From Thermoleptolyngbya sichuanensis A183 (GTDB taxonomy: Bacteria; Cyanobacteriota; Cyanobacteriia; Elainellales; Elainellaceae), in contig NZ_CP053661.1 in assembly GCF_013177315.1 (NCBI RefSeq), positions 1,550,001 through 1,614,000 on the forward strand: a stretch of 64,000 nucleotides of DNA. Reading direction: 5' to 3'. Position 1 is the stretch's first letter, and every line of letters begins with the position of its first letter. The notes below the pieces were generated by a model. It did not search any database. It was not told where the DNA came from and was given only the letters and a program-made list of their open reading frames with translations. This document shows, one piece after another, positions 63,566 to 64,000 of this stretch. A program made the translations under genes and the position numbers.

Positions 63566-63904
63566 CTACCCGCCACCGCCAGCATCGAGGGTCTGCCCCA
63601 AATAGCCATAGATGCCCAGCAATATCAGCAGAAACACCCCGTAGCCCAGGATCGTGCTGCGGAGAGGCGGCCCAATCGGTTGCTGCGTCGCGACCCAGCC
63701 CAGCCAGCCGAGCCACAGGGCAACTGGCACACTGACCCAGAGAAAAATTTGACCCAGCAGCTTTTTGGCGCGATCTAGCTCGGTCAAAAATCCGTCTGGA
63801 AAGCCCAATCCCTGCCCATCGAGGTAAATCATCCCCGACAGCGCGAGAACCAGAAACGCACAGAGAAAAGCAGCGACCCGGTTGCTGGCTGAGGACTGTC
63901 TCAT
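63566..63904 (-). CDS. Small membrane protein, hypothetical
   Basis: About 112 residues from ATG 63904 (MRQSSASNRVAAFLC); an upstream start at 63952 is less likely. Three hydrophobic segments (about 9-25, 50-70, 84-102: FLCAFLVLALSGMIYL, IFLWVSVPVALWLGWLGWV, ILGYGVFLLILLGIYGYLG) suggest an integral membrane protein. No family recognised. Same strand as thrS, 179 bases upstream of its start. Confidence 0.6.
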   Translation of the reverse strand: MRQSSASNRVAAFLCAFLVLALSGMIYLDGQGLGFPDGFLTELDRAKKLLGQIFLWVSVPVALWLGWLGWVATQQPIGPPLRSTILGYGVFLLILLGIYGYLGQTLDAGGGG

Positions 63905-64000
63905 GGGCGATCGCCCTTTGCATTCATTTGAATGATTTGAATGATTAAACACGCGATAAGCAAAGATGCGTCAAGCAGCGCACTCTACGAATTACTGGAA

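Overview
The window comes from a cyanobacterium. Many GCGATCGC-type HIP1 octamers are scattered through the host genes, and the gene set is cyanobacterial: the Rubisco assembly factor raf1, an Ftn2/ZipN cell-division protein, a CRR7-like NDH-1 protein, pdhA, rplS followed by tRNA-Trp, and thrS. High GC content and frequent short tandem repeats next to genes suggest a filamentous Leptolyngbya-like lineage; that placement is inference only.

Left flank (1-9.8 kb): a truncated SpoIID-domain protein, a secreted glycine-rich RTX protein with a clear terminator, an alpha-glucan phosphorylase, and a sensor kinase/response regulator pair. Right flank (32.6-64 kb): tRNA-Ala, raf1, a Rieske oxygenase, an osmoprotectant-type ABC pair without a permease, a PD40 propeller protein, a secreted gene broken by a 13-bp duplication, a DUF58 protein, a CRR7-like gene, pdhA, a 1.2-kb gene-free stretch, ftn2, an AEC transporter, a DciA-like gene, a SPOR-like membrane protein with a second kinase, a Wzt-like ATPase with a sulfotransferase, rplS, tRNA-Trp, a multi-GAF protein, a 66-bp tandem repeat array, a DUF4332 gene and thrS.

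The centre (9.8-32.3 kb) is a minus-strand defence island resembling the Ssp DNA-phosphorothioation system: a DUF4007 protein (SspB-like), a very large P-loop ATPase (SspC-like), a PAPS-reductase-family PP-loop enzyme (SspD-like), a Uma2 protein, a second DUF4007-like protein, an XRE regulator with a palindromic operator candidate, a DUF559-like nuclease fused to an SF2 helicase, a second Uma2 protein and a cysteine desulfurase (SspA-like). Several gene pairs overlap by 4 bp, so the cluster reads as coupled operons.

All recognisable complete IS elements of the window lie in this island. There are three full copies and one fragment of a 1,517-bp IS4/IS701-like element (6-bp target duplications), two copies of a 1,102-bp IS4-family element (9-bp duplications), two copies of a 1,182-bp ISKra4-like element (8-bp duplications), and one diverged ISKra4-like element (11-bp duplication) that carries a nested double insertion. 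They split the ATPase into three pieces and the helicase into four, and they replace the tail of the cysteine desulfurase. Removing each element plus one duplication copy on paper restores frames of 1,167, 775 and 382 residues. The island is therefore a recently silenced system, and the damage is still exactly reconstructable.
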